From: Flavobacterium album
GTDB lineage: Bacteria > Bacteroidota > Bacteroidia > Flavobacteriales > Flavobacteriaceae
Assembly (NCBI RefSeq): GCF_003096035.1
Contig: NZ_CP029186.1
Coordinates: 1,377,001-1,441,000 of the forward strand
Direction of reading: 5' to 3'
Length of the DNA: 64,000 nt
A program made the translations under genes and the position numbers. Below the pieces are notes generated by a model. That model ran no database searches, had not been told where the DNA came from, and saw nothing but the letters and a program-made list of their open reading frames with translations. This document shows positions 57,335-64,000 of this stretch, in pieces (position 1 is the first letter of the stretch; the number at the start of each line of letters is the position of its first letter).

Positions 57335-59386
57335 TTATTGGAAGTCAGCAGCTGTTACGCCTTCGTTGATTTTTGCCTCAGTTACTGTAAGGTTAAGCTC
57401 AATGCCGATATTCATATTGATCTTGTGCGGAAGTTTAACTCCTTTAACTTCTTTGTAATCATCATAATAAGTGAACATTGGGACTTTTTGTCCATCAGGA
57501 CCTTCCTGCTCATGGGATTCAGCTATCTTTAACCCTGTAGCTACGTCATAATAGTAAGCGTCTGTACCTTTTTTAACTACGTACGCATCTTTACCATTAA
57601 TAGCCTCTATAGAAGTAAGGCTTACTCCCGGAGCAGTTGCCATCGTAAGTTCCTCAAATGGTACCGCAGTTTCTTTCGATTCTTTAAAATCAGCTGGCTC
57701 CATTGGCATTTTTTGACCCTGCTGCACAGAGTAGCCGCTAGTTTCGCCAACTACCTGTTTGAACATTGAGCCCATACCTGCAACGCTGATCTCTACCGCC
57801 TGTTTCTTATCAGAAGATACTTTGCTCGTAAATACAACCGACATGCCTTGTGCAGATGCGGTAGATTTTGTCATAACTGTTTTAACAGCTTTAAGCGCTT
57901 TCTCGCCGCCTACTGCTTTTATGTAGTTATCAAGAACTGTCTTAGCAGTAACACCAGCAGGTACCGGCTTATTTACAGTTGGTTTTTCTGTCGGCTTACC
58001 GAATTTGTCGAAGTAGAAGATCGGCATGCCGCTCTTCTCAAGGCCCGGCAATACGTCGGCCGCTTTACCTACAACTACTACCCTCGCATTGTCTGCAAGG
58101 AAATATTTTTTAGCTGCGTTCCTGATGTCTTCAGCAGTTACAGCGTTGATATTCTTGATGTAGTTTTCAAAGAAATCGGCAGGAAGCCCCTGGGTCTGCG
58201 TAAGCAATGCATAACGCGCAATAGTGCCCGGTTTTTCCATGTTCATTACGAAGCTTCCGATATATTTTGCTTTGGCATTCTTAAGGTCTTCCTCGCTAAC
58301 AAGGTCGTTCCTCATTTTTTTAAGCTCGTTGAATATCTCTACAACAGCACTGTCGGTAACGGTGTTCCTTACAGAAGTTGAAGAAGAGAAATCGCCTACA
58401 TATTTGTCGCCGCCAATAGAAGAATACGCGCCGTATGTCCAGCCGTGCGCCTCACGAAGGTTAAGGAAAAGCCTTCCTTCACCGCCGCCGCCAAGGATCT
58501 GGTTGGCAAGAAGCGTTGCAAAGTATTCTTTGTCGGTCATTTTAAGGTGGCTCACATTGATTACCGATATCTCAGATTGTACTGCGTTCGGCATATCAAC
58601 AAAGTTGATTTGTGAGAACTGTACATCTTTAGGGTCGCTGTAGCTCTCTGTAGGGGCAGTACCTCCGGCCCATCCTCCGAAAAGCTTCTCAACCTGTTTT
58701 TTAACGTCTTTTAGTTTTACGTCACCTGTTACAACAAGATAAGCCTTGCCCGGTACGAAATAAGTAGCATAGTTATTCTTAACATCGGCAAGCGTTACAT
58801 TGTTAAGGGTCTCTTCGCTAAGGTATTCGCCGTTAGGGTGGTTTTTGCCGTATACAAGAACATTGTTTACCCTTGCTGCTACAGAAGGTACACTTTTCTC
58901 ATCAGCTTTCAGCCCTTCAAGGATCTGTGCTTTCTGTTTGTCGAATTCTTCCTGTGTGAAAACCGGGTTAAGGGCGCCATCGGCCATTAGTTCCAGTATC
59001 CTTGAAGAATATTTTGACAATCCGCTTCCGTAAGCCGATTGCGAGCCGAAGCCGATATTGGCTCCTAAAAAGTCAACCTCTTCGTTAAAAGCGTCTTTCG
59101 ACATTTTTTTGGTGCCGCTTCCCATAAGGGCTGCAGTCATATCGCTAACGCCTTTTTTAGCGCCTTCGGCATAAGGGGCGTTGTCCATAGTAAGGCTGTA
59201 TGACACGCGTGGCAGCTTGTGGTTTTCAACAACCAGTACTTTAAGCCCGTTCTTTAGGGTGAATGTTTCAGGCTTGCCAACGTTTATAGTAGGCGAAGGC
59301 CCCGGCTTTGGCATTGGTATTACTTGTGCCTGCGTAGCGGAAATAGATAAGAACACGCCGGCTAATAGATATATTACTTTTTTCAT
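57335..59386 (-). CDS. M16 peptidase paralog without HxxEH, with C-terminal extension
   Basis: This encodes 683 residues. Signal peptide (MKKVIYLLAGVFLSISATQA) and M16-type two-domain body, e.g. NGLKVLVVENHKLPRVSYSL, then the loop where active M16 enzymes have HxxEH: here GVSDMTAALMGSGT, so no zinc site. Later AHGWTYGAYSSIGGDKYVGD is the conserved M16 C-domain loop. Residues about 485-683 form an extra domain with LolA-like pattern (KAVKTVMTKSTASAQGMSVV). It begins 16 bases after the active M16 gene, so the two may form a heterodimeric pair of active and inactive subunits, as in mitochondrial processing peptidases. Confidence 0.88.
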   Translation of the reverse strand: MKKVIYLLAGVFLSISATQAQVIPMPKPGPSPTINVGKPETFTLKNGLKVLVVENHKLPRVSYSLTMDNAPYAEGAKKGVSDMTAALMGSGTKKMSKDAFNEEVDFLGANIGFGSQSAYGSGLSKYSSRILELMADGALNPVFTQEEFDKQKAQILEGLKADEKSVPSVAARVNNVLVYGKNHPNGEYLSEETLNNVTLADVKNNYATYFVPGKAYLVVTGDVKLKDVKKQVEKLFGGWAGGTAPTESYSDPKDVQFSQINFVDMPNAVQSEISVINVSHLKMTDKEYFATLLANQILGGGGEGRLFLNLREAHGWTYGAYSSIGGDKYVGDFSSSTSVRNTVTDSAVVEIFNELKKMRNDLVSEEDLKNAKAKYIGSFVMNMEKPGTIARYALLTQTQGLPADFFENYIKNINAVTAEDIRNAAKKYFLADNARVVVVGKAADVLPGLEKSGMPIFYFDKFGKPTEKPTVNKPVPAGVTAKTVLDNYIKAVGGEKALKAVKTVMTKSTASAQGMSVVFTSKVSSDKKQAVEISVAGMGSMFKQVVGETSGYSVQQGQKMPMEPADFKESKETAVPFEELTMATAPGVSLTSIEAINGKDAYVVKKGTDAYYYDVATGLKIAESHEQEGPDGQKVPMFTYYDDYKEVKGVKLPHKINMNIGIELNLTVTEAKINEGVTAADFQ

Positions 59387-59402
59387 GATGTTGTTTCTGT
59401 GC

Positions 59403-60728
59403 TTAGTTTTGTGCTTTGTCTTTAGCTCCTACATAATCAAGTGTCATCCTTTGGTTCGGGTTAAGGTATTTCTTAGCCGCGTCCATGATGTCCTGCCTTG
59501 TAATCTTACGGTAGATGTCGATCTCGGTATTGATAAGGTTTACATCGCCATAAAGAAGGTAGTAAGAAGCAAGGTTTTCAGCAATGCCCTCTACGTTGGA
59601 GTTGTTGCTCACATAACGGCTTTCGAACTGGTTCTGAAGTTTGGTAAACTCCCTTTCAGAGATAAGCTCTGTCTGCAGCTTCACGATCTCGGCATCCGCT
59701 TCCTTCATGATATCTTCGGCAGTAAAGCCCGGCATTGGTATGCCGTACACTATGTAAAGGCCTGCATCTTCCTGTGTGTAGTTAAATGCACCTATCTGCA
59801 TTGCCATTTTCTTTTCGTCAACGATTTTCTTGTACATCCTTGAGCTCTTTCCGTCGCTAAGGATAGAAGAGATCATGTCAAGAACCCTGGCATCTTTTGT
59901 TTTCATTGATGGTGTCCTGTAAGCGGTCACTACCATCGGAAGCTGTACGTTAGGATCTTCGTAACGTGCTTTGAAAGCTTGTGTTATCGGCTGCTCCGTA
60001 AATGTCTGGCGTGTAATAGGCGTACCTTTTGGAACTACAGAGAAATACTGGTTGATCCATTTTTTAGCCTGTGCAGGGTCAAAATCACCTGCTACTACAA
60101 GAACGGCATTGTTAGGGATATAGAATTTTTTGTTGAAAGCCTGGAATTCCTGAAGCGTAGCGGCATCAAGGTGCTCCATAGAGCCGATGGTTGCCCAACG
60201 GTAAGGGTGTACCTTAAACATATTCTTTTTTACTTCGGCAATAAGGTTTCCGTAAGGCTGGTTGTCTATACGAAGCCTTTTTTCTTCTTTTACAACTTCG
60301 TTCTGCGTGTCAACACCTATCTGGTTGATTACCGGGTGAAGCATCCTTTCGGCTTCCATCCAGATACCAAGCTCAAGGTTGTTCGAAGGGAACACCTCAT
60401 AATAATAGGTCCTGTCGTCAGAAGTGTTGGCATTGTTGTTACCGCCATTGGCTGTAACTATCTTAAACCACTCACCGCGCTTGATGTTCTCCGTGCCTTC
60501 AAAAAGCAAGTGCTCAAAAAAGTGTGCAAAACCTGTCCTCTCCGGGTTCTCATCCTTAGAGCCTACGTGATACATTACAGAAGTAATGATTACCGGCGCC
60601 GATTTATCCTGGTGAAGGATAACATGCAGCCCGTTGTCCAAATTGTATTCTTCGAATGCCACTTTCTGGGCAGAAGCTGTTCCGCCAAGCATAAGGAGGG
60701 AACCCAAAGCGATTAACGATCTTTTCAT
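59403..60728 (-). CDS. M16 family zinc metallopeptidase
   Basis: This encodes 441 residues with signal peptide (MKRSLIALGSLLMLGGTASA). The active site is HFFEH (His69, Glu72, His73) in GFAHFFEHLLFEGTENI, followed by the distal Glu of VVKEEKRLRIDNQPYG. It is a secreted or periplasmic protease of the pitrilysin type, expected to degrade peptides. First gene of the operon with the inactive paralog downstream. The start is ATG 60728. No strong promoter box was found upstream. Confidence 0.93.
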   Translation of the reverse strand: MKRSLIALGSLLMLGGTASAQKVAFEEYNLDNGLHVILHQDKSAPVIITSVMYHVGSKDENPERTGFAHFFEHLLFEGTENIKRGEWFKIVTANGGNNNANTSDDRTYYYEVFPSNNLELGIWMEAERMLHPVINQIGVDTQNEVVKEEKRLRIDNQPYGNLIAEVKKNMFKVHPYRWATIGSMEHLDAATLQEFQAFNKKFYIPNNAVLVVAGDFDPAQAKKWINQYFSVVPKGTPITRQTFTEQPITQAFKARYEDPNVQLPMVVTAYRTPSMKTKDARVLDMISSILSDGKSSRMYKKIVDEKKMAMQIGAFNYTQEDAGLYIVYGIPMPGFTAEDIMKEADAEIVKLQTELISEREFTKLQNQFESRYVSNNSNVEGIAENLASYYLLYGDVNLINTEIDIYRKITRQDIMDAAKKYLNPNQRMTLDYVGAKDKAQN

Positions 60729-60875
60729 AAAATTTAATAATTATTTTGATTTAGGTATTGGTGTGCAATTTCGGGATTTTGTTACAATAAAATTATATTT
60801 TTTTTAGGAAATGATTTTCAGGGGGCGCTTATATTGAGGAAACAGCATTTAAACAGATACTATATGCCCTTTATT

Positions 60876-61045
60876 TTTGAATTTCACGCAAAGTCGCAAA
60901 GACTCATGCCGGAAACAGTATGGAATAAGGCACCGAGGTATTACAATGAATACCGCGGTGCTCCTGGCTTTGCGTCTTTGCGCCTTTCCGTGACCATTAG
61001 CCCTGTTGGCGCATAAAGCATCGCGGATCTTTGCGTGAAATTATC
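60876..61045. repeat. Family F palindrome (TTTCACGCAAAGTCGCAAAG type)
   Basis: TTTCACGCAAAGTCGCAAAG (60880) is mirrored by CTTTGCGTCTTTGCG (about 60970-60984) and by CTTTGCGTGAAAT (about 61030-61042). An internal hairpin has GGCACCGAGGTATT and AATACCGCGGTGCT (about 60932-60965). The remaining gene-free 60729-60875 has nothing notable. Such CTTTGCG repeats recur in flavobacterial genomes as I recall. Confidence 0.65.
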
Positions 61046-61081
61046 TGGCAGTGAATTTTTTAGAAAATTTATTTACGCGGG

Positions 61082-61111
61082 TTGGCTGATAAATAATAAG
61101 TTGTATATTTG
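61082..61111 (+). promoter_or_regulatory. Promoter of rplU-rpmA
   Basis: TTG (61082-61084), a 19-base spacer and TATATTTG (61104-61111) are the best -33/-7 pair in the window. The sequence after the box, CACACTTAAAA, equals that of the HU promoter. The ATG is 32 bases past the box. Confidence 0.75.
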
Positions 61112-61143
61112 CACACTTAAAAAATTAATTAAACCATATTGTT

Positions 61144-61518
61144 ATGTACGCAATCGTAGAGATAGCAGGGCAGCAATTTAAAGTTAGCAAAGACCAAAAG
61201 GTATTTGTTCACCGTCTTGAAGGCAAAGAGGGCGACGCGGTTACATTCGCGAAAGTTCTTATGCTTGATGACAACGGAGCAATCACCCTTGGCGCCCCGG
61301 CTATAGAAGGTGCTTCAGTAGAAGCCAAAGTGCTGCAGCACTTAAAAGGAGACAAAGTAATCGTTTTCAAAAAGAAAAGGAGAAAAGGCTTCAAAAAGAA
61401 AAACGGACACCGTCAGGCTTTAACGCAGATCCAGATCTCTGGCATCATCGGAGCAGGCGCAGCGCCAAAGAAAAAAGCTGCTGCTAAAAAAGCGGACGCA
61501 ACTGAAACTGCAGAATAA
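61144..61518 (+). CDS. rplU: Ribosomal protein L21
   Basis: This encodes 124 residues. MYAIVEIAGQQFKVSKDQKV, LGAPAIEGASVEAKVL and the KKKRRKGFKKKNGHRQALTQ region match bL21. After the core there is an Ala/Lys-rich tail (AAPKKKAAAKKADATETAE). A protein of the large subunit that contacts 23S rRNA. rpmA follows 25 bases downstream, as in most bacteria. Confidence 0.97.
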   Translation: MYAIVEIAGQQFKVSKDQKVFVHRLEGKEGDAVTFAKVLMLDDNGAITLGAPAIEGASVEAKVLQHLKGDKVIVFKKKRRKGFKKKNGHRQALTQIQISGIIGAGAAPKKKAAAKKADATETAE

Positions 61519-61543
61519 TATTAACAATTAAAAACAAAACATC

Positions 61544-61804
61544 ATGGCTCACAAGAAAGGTGTCGGTAGTTCCAAGAACGGTAGGGAATCGGAGTCGAAA
61601 CGTTTAGGCGTTAAGATATATGGCGGCCAGGCTGCTATTGCCGGAAACATCATCGTAAGGCAACGTGGTTCTAAGCACAACCCGGGCGAGAACGTGTACA
61701 TGGGCAAAGACCATACACTACACGCTAAAGTTGACGGAGTTGTTAAGTTCCAGAAGAAAGGTGACAACAAGTCATTCGTTTCTATAGTTCCATTCGAAGC
61801 TTAA
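61544..61804 (+). CDS. rpmA: Ribosomal protein L27
   Basis: This encodes 86 residues beginning [20 protein letters not shown], with [19 protein letters not shown] and [16 protein letters not shown]. Its N-terminal segment reaches the peptidyl-transferase centre of bL27. No N-terminal leader that would need proteolytic removal, unlike in Firmicutes. It is the last gene of the operon and is followed by a strong terminator. Confidence 0.97.
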   Translation: MAHKKGVGSSKNGRESESKRLGVKIYGGQAAIAGNIIVRQRGSKHNPGENVYMGKDHTLHAKVDGVVKFQKKGDNKSFVSIVPFEA

Positions 61805-61826
61805 GAAATACGCTTATACAATATAA

Positions 61827-61853
61827 AAACCCACTCAGCCGAGTGGGTTTTTT
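61827..61853 (+). terminator. Rho-independent terminator after rpmA
   Basis: AAACCCACTC (61827-61836), loop AGCC, GAGTGGGTTT (61841-61850) and further T. A perfect ten-base-pair stem. It lies just ahead of the convergent stop at 61861 and may serve both directions. Confidence 0.92.
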
Positions 61854-61860
61854 GCATAAT

Positions 61861-62322
61861 CTATTTCCGGATTGCCTCCTGTAGTATTCCCTGCCATTTT
61901 TTTAATAAAATCCATTCGTCATTTATTTGCATGGATACTTCAGGATTGTAAAATTCAAGCGCTATATCGAACTCTTTTCCTCCGGCATGCACCATTAGCA
62001 GCTCCAGTTTTTCGGAAGCCACAGGGTCCGGATCCCCATTACTATAGGCATCATTAATAGCTGCAAGGTGTACTTTTTGCAACGAATTCGCGCCATCGGT
62101 ATTTTTTACGAAGAAAACACATTTCGCATTTTCATCGATCCCGATAGCCGTGTTTTGCCACAGGTCGTGTTGTGTGATCTTGCAGGAATACGATTCCGCC
62201 AGGCCTGTTAACGCTTTTAAAAGCTGTTGTTGTTTTTTCTTTTTTTTATTGTGTGCCAGTACTAACGGCACAAGGCAGATTGCCAGTAAGGCAACTCCTA
62301 TGATAGTTGTCGATAAATCCAT
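61861..62322 (-). CDS. Membrane-anchored hypothetical protein
   Basis: This encodes 153 residues from ATG 62322 (MDLSTTIIGVALLAICLVPL). One N-terminal membrane helix (about 5-24) precedes a lysine/glutamine-rich HNKKKKKQQQ stretch and a soluble domain (CVFFVKNTDGANSLQKVHLA, FDIALEFYNPEVSMQINDEW). A longer frame to 62415 adds a Cys-rich part without protein character, so I reject it. Function unknown. Follows the gene at 62409 by 86 bases on the same strand. Confidence 0.65.
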   Translation of the reverse strand: MDLSTTIIGVALLAICLVPLVLAHNKKKKKQQQLLKALTGLAESYSCKITQHDLWQNTAIGIDENAKCVFFVKNTDGANSLQKVHLAAINDAYSNGDPDPVASEKLELLMVHAGGKEFDIALEFYNPEVSMQINDEWILLKKWQGILQEAIRK

Positions 62323-62408
62323 TTTTTTGTTTTTTATAAATAATAATGATCCGGGCACTGCCAAATTGCAGCCCCGCTTACATTTTCCCGCAGGCGTTAT
62401 AAAAACAA

Positions 62409-62780
62409 TTACCAAAAAGAATGGAAGGGATAAATGATATCAACGTTTGTAAAAAAGAGCAGGTTTTGCGATCTTTTTACAAATTGCGAAAACGACTGTG
62501 CTGCTACATGCCCGGCTATCGGGGTATAGCCCACCAGCCCGCTGAAAGAAAGCTTAAGGAATTTGGGATGCCCGGCTTTTGCAAAAAACTTTGCACCGGC
62601 AGGCTGAACGATATGGTGCGATAATTCGGCCGTTATTTTTGAAACATTTTCTGTTTCAGGCCCCGACGATTTTAAAAGAAAAGTAACTGATTCTGAAATA
62701 CCATTGCCGGACATACCAATCCCGAAACAATACAGGATGGCGATAGCTATTACTATGGTATTTTTAAATCTGTTCTTCAC
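62409..62780 (-). CDS. Hypothetical protein with N-terminal hydrophobic segment
   Basis: This encodes 123 residues. Segment KNTIVIAIAILYCFGIGMSG (residues 6-25) could be a membrane anchor or signal, followed by a short region including HHIVQPAGAKFFAKAGHPKF. No motif recognised. Coding evidence is a moderately long open frame and start placement; the product may be expressed with the following gene. Confidence 0.5.
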   Translation of the reverse strand: MKNRFKNTIVIAIAILYCFGIGMSGNGISESVTFLLKSSGPETENVSKITAELSHHIVQPAGAKFFAKAGHPKFLKLSFSGLVGYTPIAGHVAAQSFSQFVKRSQNLLFFTNVDIIYPFHSFW

Positions 62781-62859
62781 ACGGCAAAGATACCACTTTT
62801 ATTTATGGCGTTCCGTAAGGCAGCACAGGCGGAGAAATTCGTATTTCCGCGTCAACAAA

Positions 62860-63495
62860 TCAACCCTGCAGCACCTCTAAAAAATCCTCCCGCAATATCT
62901 CCCGCGCGCCAAGGCTTTCGAGGTGGTCGTTGTGTACCTGGCAGTCCAACAGCCTGTAGTTTTCGGCCTGCAGCTTTTTGCATAAGGCTATAAAAGCTAC
63001 CTTGCTGGCATTGGGCATTTTCGAGAACATACTTTCCCCGCAAAAGATGTGACCAAGATCCACGCCATACAATCCGCCCACAAGGGCATCCTCATGCCAA
63101 ACCTCTACCGATTTGGCAAATCCTAATGAGTGCAGGGTGCAGTAGGCTTCGGTCATAGCATCAGTTATCCAGGTGCCCTGCTGCCCGTCGCGTTTTATAT
63201 CGCGGCAGTTGGCAATAACATCGGCAAAAGCGGTATTGAATGTAACCCGAAACATATTCCGGTTCAGGATGTTTCGCATGCTCTTTGATATCTTTAGCTC
63301 GTCAAAAAGTAACACCATCCGCTCCGGCGGACTCCACCACAATATTGGCTCGTCATCCTCAAACCACGGGAAGATGCCGCTGCGGTAGGCCAGCAGCAGG
63401 CGTTCGGGCGAAAGGTCGCCGCCAATGGCCACGATGCCTTCCGGCGAAGCCTCGTCAACAGGGGGGAAATACAGTTCGCGCGACAGAAAATACAT
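62860..63495 (-). CDS. aat: Leucyl/phenylalanyl-tRNA-protein transferase
   Basis: This encodes 211 residues. It transfers Leu or Phe from tRNA to N-terminal Arg or Lys residues, marking proteins for ClpAP. The conserved GIVAIGGDLSPERLLLAYRS, GIFPWF, WWSPPERMVL, GTWITDAMTEAYCTLHSLG, SVEVWHEDALVGGLYGVDLG and GESMFSKMPNASKVAF are all visible. It is slightly shorter than the 234 residues of E. coli. Starts 108 bases from the divergent exported protein gene at 63603. Confidence 0.95.
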   Translation of the reverse strand: MYFLSRELYFPPVDEASPEGIVAIGGDLSPERLLLAYRSGIFPWFEDDEPILWWSPPERMVLLFDELKISKSMRNILNRNMFRVTFNTAFADVIANCRDIKRDGQQGTWITDAMTEAYCTLHSLGFAKSVEVWHEDALVGGLYGVDLGHIFCGESMFSKMPNASKVAFIALCKKLQAENYRLLDCQVHNDHLESLGAREILREDFLEVLQG

Positions 63496-63575
63496 CCGTT
63501 ATTCGTTATAGTAGGTATTCAAAGTTAGGAATTGAAAATTAAAGTTAAAACAATCGTACCGCTAAAATGATTTTT

Positions 63576-63583
63576 TACCTTCG
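63576..63583 (+). promoter_or_regulatory. Weak -7 box for the exported protein
   Basis: TACCTTCG differs from TAnnTTTG by one base (C for T at position seven) and lies 20 bases before the first ATG at 63603. Confidence 0.3.
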
Positions 63584-63602
63584 CTTCTTAATTGCTAAAC
63601 GA

Positions 63603-64000
63603 ATGCCGGTTATGAAATATTTTCTTTTTATCCTGTTTTTTTGGAGCGTTTCTGCTACTGCCCAAAATTTTATCGATATGGAAAAAGACACCATACAGAT
63701 GCAGGAGGTGATAGTGACCAGCGGGAAGAAGCACAAAATGAAAACGCTGCAGCTCACAGGGCCGTGCTATTCTCCCGAACCATTTAAGGATGCCGATGAG
63801 ATCCTGACACTTGTCGAGAACCTTCCTGCGGGCTCACTCGAATCGGTGTCGTTTTATTTCAATGGGGTTTTTGAAGGGACAAGGAAGGCAGGCGAGCAAT
63901 CCTCCTTTGGTGTCCTTATCTATACCGTAGAACAAAACGGGGAGCCGGGGCAACGCATTGCCTACGATAAAAAAGCCCTGCTTATGGATGATAAGGCAAA
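63603..64000 (+). CDS. Exported hypothetical protein, N-terminal part
   Basis: The frame is open to the window edge (132 codons). ATG 63603 and ATG 63612 are in frame; the second gives MKYFLFILFFWSVSATAQ, a good signal peptide, and is the more likely start. The mature part has DTIQMQEVIVTSGKKHKMKT, then TLVENLPAGSLESVSFYFNG and FGVLIYTVEQNGEPGQRIAY. The EVIVTSGK stretch recalls the segment before TonB-plug domains, but the length is not enough to say. The gene is truncated by the window end. Confidence 0.65.
   Translation, partial: MPVMKYFLFILFFWSVSATAQNFIDMEKDTIQMQEVIVTSGKKHKMKTLQLTGPCYSPEPFKDADEILTLVENLPAGSLESVSFYFNGVFEGTRKAGEQSSFGVLIYTVEQNGEPGQRIAYDKKALLMDDKA

Overview
The window reads as chromosomal DNA of a gliding-type member of the Bacteroidota, most likely Flavobacteriaceae close to Flavobacterium. 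The evidence is the gldE-gldD pair, the DUF3109 and DUF3078 proteins, the AURKAIP1/COX24-type 30-residue ribosomal mini-protein, a tadA/dxs/DUF3078 neighbourhood, promoter boxes of the form TAnnTTTG (partner TTG about 19-21 bases upstream), and the near absence of Shine-Dalgarno sites. I saw no rRNA, tRNA, CRISPR array, prophage or transposase.

Layout. 1-2.0 kb: start of an FAD oxidoreductase, a small membrane protein, a MarC-family protein and a DUF3109 protein. 2.3-8.0 kb: class I ribonucleotide reductase (nrdB, nrdA), an RDD membrane protein, a small protein and a dGTPase, so largely deoxynucleotide metabolism. 8.1-12.0 kb: DUF3078 protein, dxs, a CxxC membrane protein and tadA. 12.5-21.1 kb: an alpha-2-macroglobulin lipoprotein and penicillin-binding protein 1C, the usual envelope-defence pair, here separated by a RelE/ParE-type toxin-antitoxin pair. 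21.3-22.4 kb: an MFS exporter.

22.8-42.3 kb is an accessory island. A rightward array of 13 tightly packed genes (22.8-30.1 kb) and a leftward array (42.3-30.2 kb) converge on one shared terminator. Nearly all products are small, soluble, often acidic proteins without recognised enzymatic motifs: SUKH/SMI1-like, LRR, ankyrin-like, WGR, PH-like and a five-fold GYxKSDGT repeat protein. The leftward arm begins with a WGR protein, a LytTR response regulator and two tandem paralogous TPR sensor kinases, one of which has lost key catalytic positions. The composition resembles immunity-gene arrays, but no cognate toxin or secretion effector lies in the window, so its function is open.

42.6-49.7 kb: AraC regulator with an SDR gene, a secreted protein, a GH130-like/SDR pair, a DUF6438 lipoprotein, an AlkB-like dioxygenase and an AT-rich orphan. 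49.8-55.9 kb: rng, the mini ribosomal protein, HU, mutY, ssb, gldE and gldD. 56-64 kb: an HMA-domain lipoprotein, a frameshifted gene, an M16 protease pair, rplU-rpmA, small membrane proteins, aat and the start of a secreted protein.

Between the genes the chromosome is unusually rich in short dispersed palindromic elements. At least eight sequence families are visible. Some supply stop codons or encode protein: the MFS stop codon lies in a repeat arm, and mutY carries a repeat-derived in-frame insertion.
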